From a bacterium (GTDB taxonomy: Bacteria > Bdellovibrionota > Bdellovibrionia > Bdellovibrionales > UBA1609): 7,725 bases of DNA. The notes under the pieces are model-generated. The model saw nothing but the letters and a program-made list of their open reading frames with translations, was not told the origin of the DNA and searched no databases. This document shows, in pieces, positions 6,476 through 7,725 of the stretch (position 1 is the first letter of the stretch; the number at the start of each line of letters is the position of its first letter). The stretch covers positions 1-7,725 of the forward strand of contig JAJYHS010000215.1 of NCBI GenBank assembly GCA_021784635.1, read 5' to 3'. A program made the translations under genes and the position numbers.

Positions 6476-7432
6476 ATGATTAATACCACATTGACCACGA
6501 GGGCATGGGCGCCGGATAAACAAGAAAGCTCACTTAAAGAAGGCAGCACGCAAACTATGACCCCGCAAGAAGAGAAAAAGCTTCTAGGCGGCGAAAGTTT
6601 CGGCACCTACCTGAATAAAATTGCAAACCCACACTGGAAGAGCCCGTCGAAAATTCAAAGTTACGGCGACAATAAACTCGATAAAAATGCGTTTATGAAA
6701 TTGTTTTTAGCCCAGCTTAAAAACCAAGATCCCACGAATCCGATGAAAAGCCATCAACTTGCAGCGGAATTGGCACAATTTACGTCACTCGAAAAATTAA
6801 CGAACATCAATACGGCAATCGATTCGATGTCGAAGAAAAACGACGAAAACTCCCGGTTCGACGCCTTGGCTTTGATCGGCAAAGGTATATCGGGTGACTC
6901 TTCGAATATCGACCGAATGAGCATGACGGGTAAAAATGAAATTCAATTTCAATTATTAGCGCCCGCAACTCACGTTGTTTTTTCGATTCAAAACTCAAGC
7001 GGCCAAGAAGTTAAAAAACTGGTCGCCAAAAACTTGAAGTCCGGGCCAAATAAAATTCTATGGAACGGTCTTCTTGACAGCGGCGTACCCGCTCCAGAGG
7101 GTCAATACCACGTTGTCATTACCGCAGAAAACGGGGCGGGGCAAAAAGTTGGTGTTCAAACTTCGTTCCGTGGAGTCGTCAGCGGCGTCAATTTTACTCC
7201 GAACGGGCCGATTTTGATGATGGGTAATCAAGCGGTGAAACTCAAAAACGTGCAGCAAATTTTCGATCTCAATCCTGCGCATGACAATATCCCGCTTGCC
7301 AAAACAAAATCACTAAAGGCAAAAAGCGACGGTAAGCCGATCGCAACCGCACCCAAAATGAGCGGTGACTTGCAGCATGTGGGGATGAGCCAGGGTTTGA
7401 TAAATAAAATTGGCAAAGAAGAAGCGGACTAA
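6476..7432 (+). CDS. flgD: FlgD, hook assembly scaffold / cap protein
   Basis: FlgD caps the growing hook so that exported FlgE subunits polymerise, then is displaced. The product has 318 residues, longer than the about 230 of enteric FlgD. The conserved N-terminal core lies at about 70-115, with FMKLFLAQLKNQDPTNPM (73-90) followed by LAAELAQFTSLEKL, the hallmark of the family. A C-terminal region of beta strands (about 135-262) contains the FlgD Ig-like segment with VVFSIQNSSGQEV, ILWNGLLDSGVPAPEGQY and a following tudor-like portion. The extra length is a polar extension of about 65 residues before the core and a Lys-rich tail (about 264-318). The ATG directly follows the fliK stop (TAAATG) with only a weak GGTGG (6466-6470) upstream. 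A later in-frame ATG (6557, residue 28) lacks a well-placed site and is less likely. Identity is secure. Confidence 0.97.
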   Translation: MINTTLTTRAWAPDKQESSLKEGSTQTMTPQEEKKLLGGESFGTYLNKIANPHWKSPSKIQSYGDNKLDKNAFMKLFLAQLKNQDPTNPMKSHQLAAELAQFTSLEKLTNINTAIDSMSKKNDENSRFDALALIGKGISGDSSNIDRMSMTGKNEIQFQLLAPATHVVFSIQNSSGQEVKKLVAKNLKSGPNKILWNGLLDSGVPAPEGQYHVVITAENGAGQKVGVQTSFRGVVSGVNFTPNGPILMMGNQAVKLKNVQQIFDLNPAHDNIPLAKTKSLKAKSDGKPIATAPKMSGDLQHVGMSQGLINKIGKEEAD

Positions 7433-7445
7433 ACAAGGATAACGG

Positions 7446-7464
7446 GCGTGTTTAAATAACACGC
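7446..7464 (+). promoter_or_regulatory. Intergenic hairpin before the last gene
   Basis: The 54-nt gap after flgD contains a perfect inverted repeat: GCGTGTT (7446-7452), loop TAAAT, AACACGC (7458-7464). No T-tract follows, so it is not a classical intrinsic terminator. It ends 5 nt before a strong Shine-Dalgarno. It could protect or mark an mRNA processing end, modulate readthrough, or be a short protein-binding palindrome; the sequence alone does not decide between these. Confidence 0.6.
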
Positions 7465-7469
7465 GCTAG

Positions 7470-7478
7470 AGGAGGTGA
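7470..7478 (+). promoter_or_regulatory. Near-perfect Shine-Dalgarno for the last gene
   Basis: AGGAGGTGA matches the complement of the canonical 16S rRNA 3' end (consensus AAGGAGGTGA) over nine bases and lies 8 nt before the ATG at 7487. It is the strongest site in the window and fixes the start of the partial gene downstream. Confidence 0.85.
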
Positions 7479-7486
7479 GACAATAA

Positions 7487-7725
7487 ATGAATATTGAATT
7501 TTGGCGGCACGAATCGCCACACGTCGGCACCAATACGAACGTGAAAGGGATTTCAAGCGCCGAGAACATTGCGAGCGGCAAATCTAAAGATGCGGTCAAA
7601 GGTGAAAACTTTGAAGCGATGATCAGTAAATTAGATAAAGCCGATAATGCATTGGCGGCAAAAGAAGCCAAGGTTGAACCGGGTGCGCCAGTACTGAAAT
7701 TTTCAAATCATGCAGTCGAGAGAAT
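7487..7725 (+). CDS. Flagellar operon protein (TIGR02530-like), N-terminal part, truncated by window edge
   Basis: The frame is open from ATG 7487 to the window end (79 complete codons), starting MNIEFWRHESPHVGTNTNVK. The first 60 or so residues are polar and look flexible. The final visible stretch, VLKFSNHAVERI, matches what I recall of the small 'flagellar operon protein' family (TIGR02530), whose core begins KFSxHAxxR(L/I) and which is found next to flgD/flgE in Bdellovibrio, clostridia and bacilli. The function of that family is not established as far as I know. The strong upstream Shine-Dalgarno, the codon use like its neighbours, and its place after flgD support a real gene. Because only the start of the core is visible, the family assignment is moderately sure; the ORF itself is well supported. 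flgE would be the expected next gene. Confidence 0.75.
   Translation, partial: MNIEFWRHESPHVGTNTNVKGISSAENIASGKSKDAVKGENFEAMISKLDKADNALAAKEAKVEPGAPVLKFSNHAVER

Noticed and set aside
6775..6795. TTGGCAC resembling a sigma-54 -24 element
   Set aside because: No GC/TTGCA element lies at the required spacing and the site is in the conserved flgD core; similar TGGCAC near 4216 also lacks a -12 partner.
7446..7470. Intrinsic terminator after flgD
   Set aside because: The stem is not followed by a T-rich tract but by CGCTAGAGGAGG, so it is listed as a hairpin of unknown role.
7640..7647. GCCGATAA, identical to the flagellar sigma-28 -10 consensus
   Set aside because: The nearest TAAA is only 9 nt upstream where about 15 is needed, and the bases encode Lys-Ala-Asp-Asn inside the last gene; probably chance.
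1..7725. Mobile elements, CRISPR, tRNA/rRNA, toxin or defence genes
   Set aside because: The entire window is accounted for by contiguous flagellar genes with very small gaps; no such feature was seen on either strand.

Overview
This window is one continuous stretch of a flagellar basal-body, export and hook operon. All genes are on the + strand and nothing unrelated is inserted. In order they are: the C-terminal tail of fliF (MS ring), fliG (rotor/switch), fliH (export ATPase regulator), fliI (export ATPase), fliJ (export stalk), a MotE/YlxF-type membrane-anchored coiled-coil protein with an MgtE_N-like end, fliK (hook-length control), flgD (hook cap scaffold), and the 5' part of a small gene that looks like the 'flagellar operon protein' family (TIGR02530-like). 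The same order (fliF-G-H-I-J-ylxF-fliK-flgD) is known from the Bacillus fla/che operon and from Bdellovibrio-type bacteria.

The organism is probably a motile Gram-negative bacterium. The FliH, MotE and FliK sequences and the gene order remind me of Bdellovibrionota or another deltaproteobacteria-like lineage. That placement is inference from recall; nothing in the window fixes the taxon. Base composition is moderate, with many TCG, GCG and CGA codons over most of the window.

The genes are packed with gaps of 0-28 nt, and fliH/fliI overlap by 1 nt (TAATG). The only larger gap is about 54 nt, between flgD and the last gene. It holds a perfect 7-bp hairpin followed at once by a near-perfect Shine-Dalgarno sequence. 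I see no convincing internal promoter or terminator, so the window probably belongs to a longer transcript that starts upstream of fliF and continues past the right edge, plausibly into flgE. fliH, fliJ, the motE-like gene and the last gene have clear ribosome-binding sites. fliI, fliK and flgD have weak ones and start at or within the preceding stop codon, which suggests translational coupling.

Together the products build the rotor (FliF tail docking FliG), load and energise the type III export gate (FliH-FliI-FliJ), and control hook assembly (FlgD cap, FliK ruler and substrate switch). I do not see an undescribed system here. The points most worth checking are an abrupt codon-usage change inside fliG just after the EHPQ motif, ungapped similarity between the FliG middle domain and the C-terminus of the MotE-like protein, an unassigned N-terminal domain and short tandem repeats in FliK, and the hairpin before the last gene.
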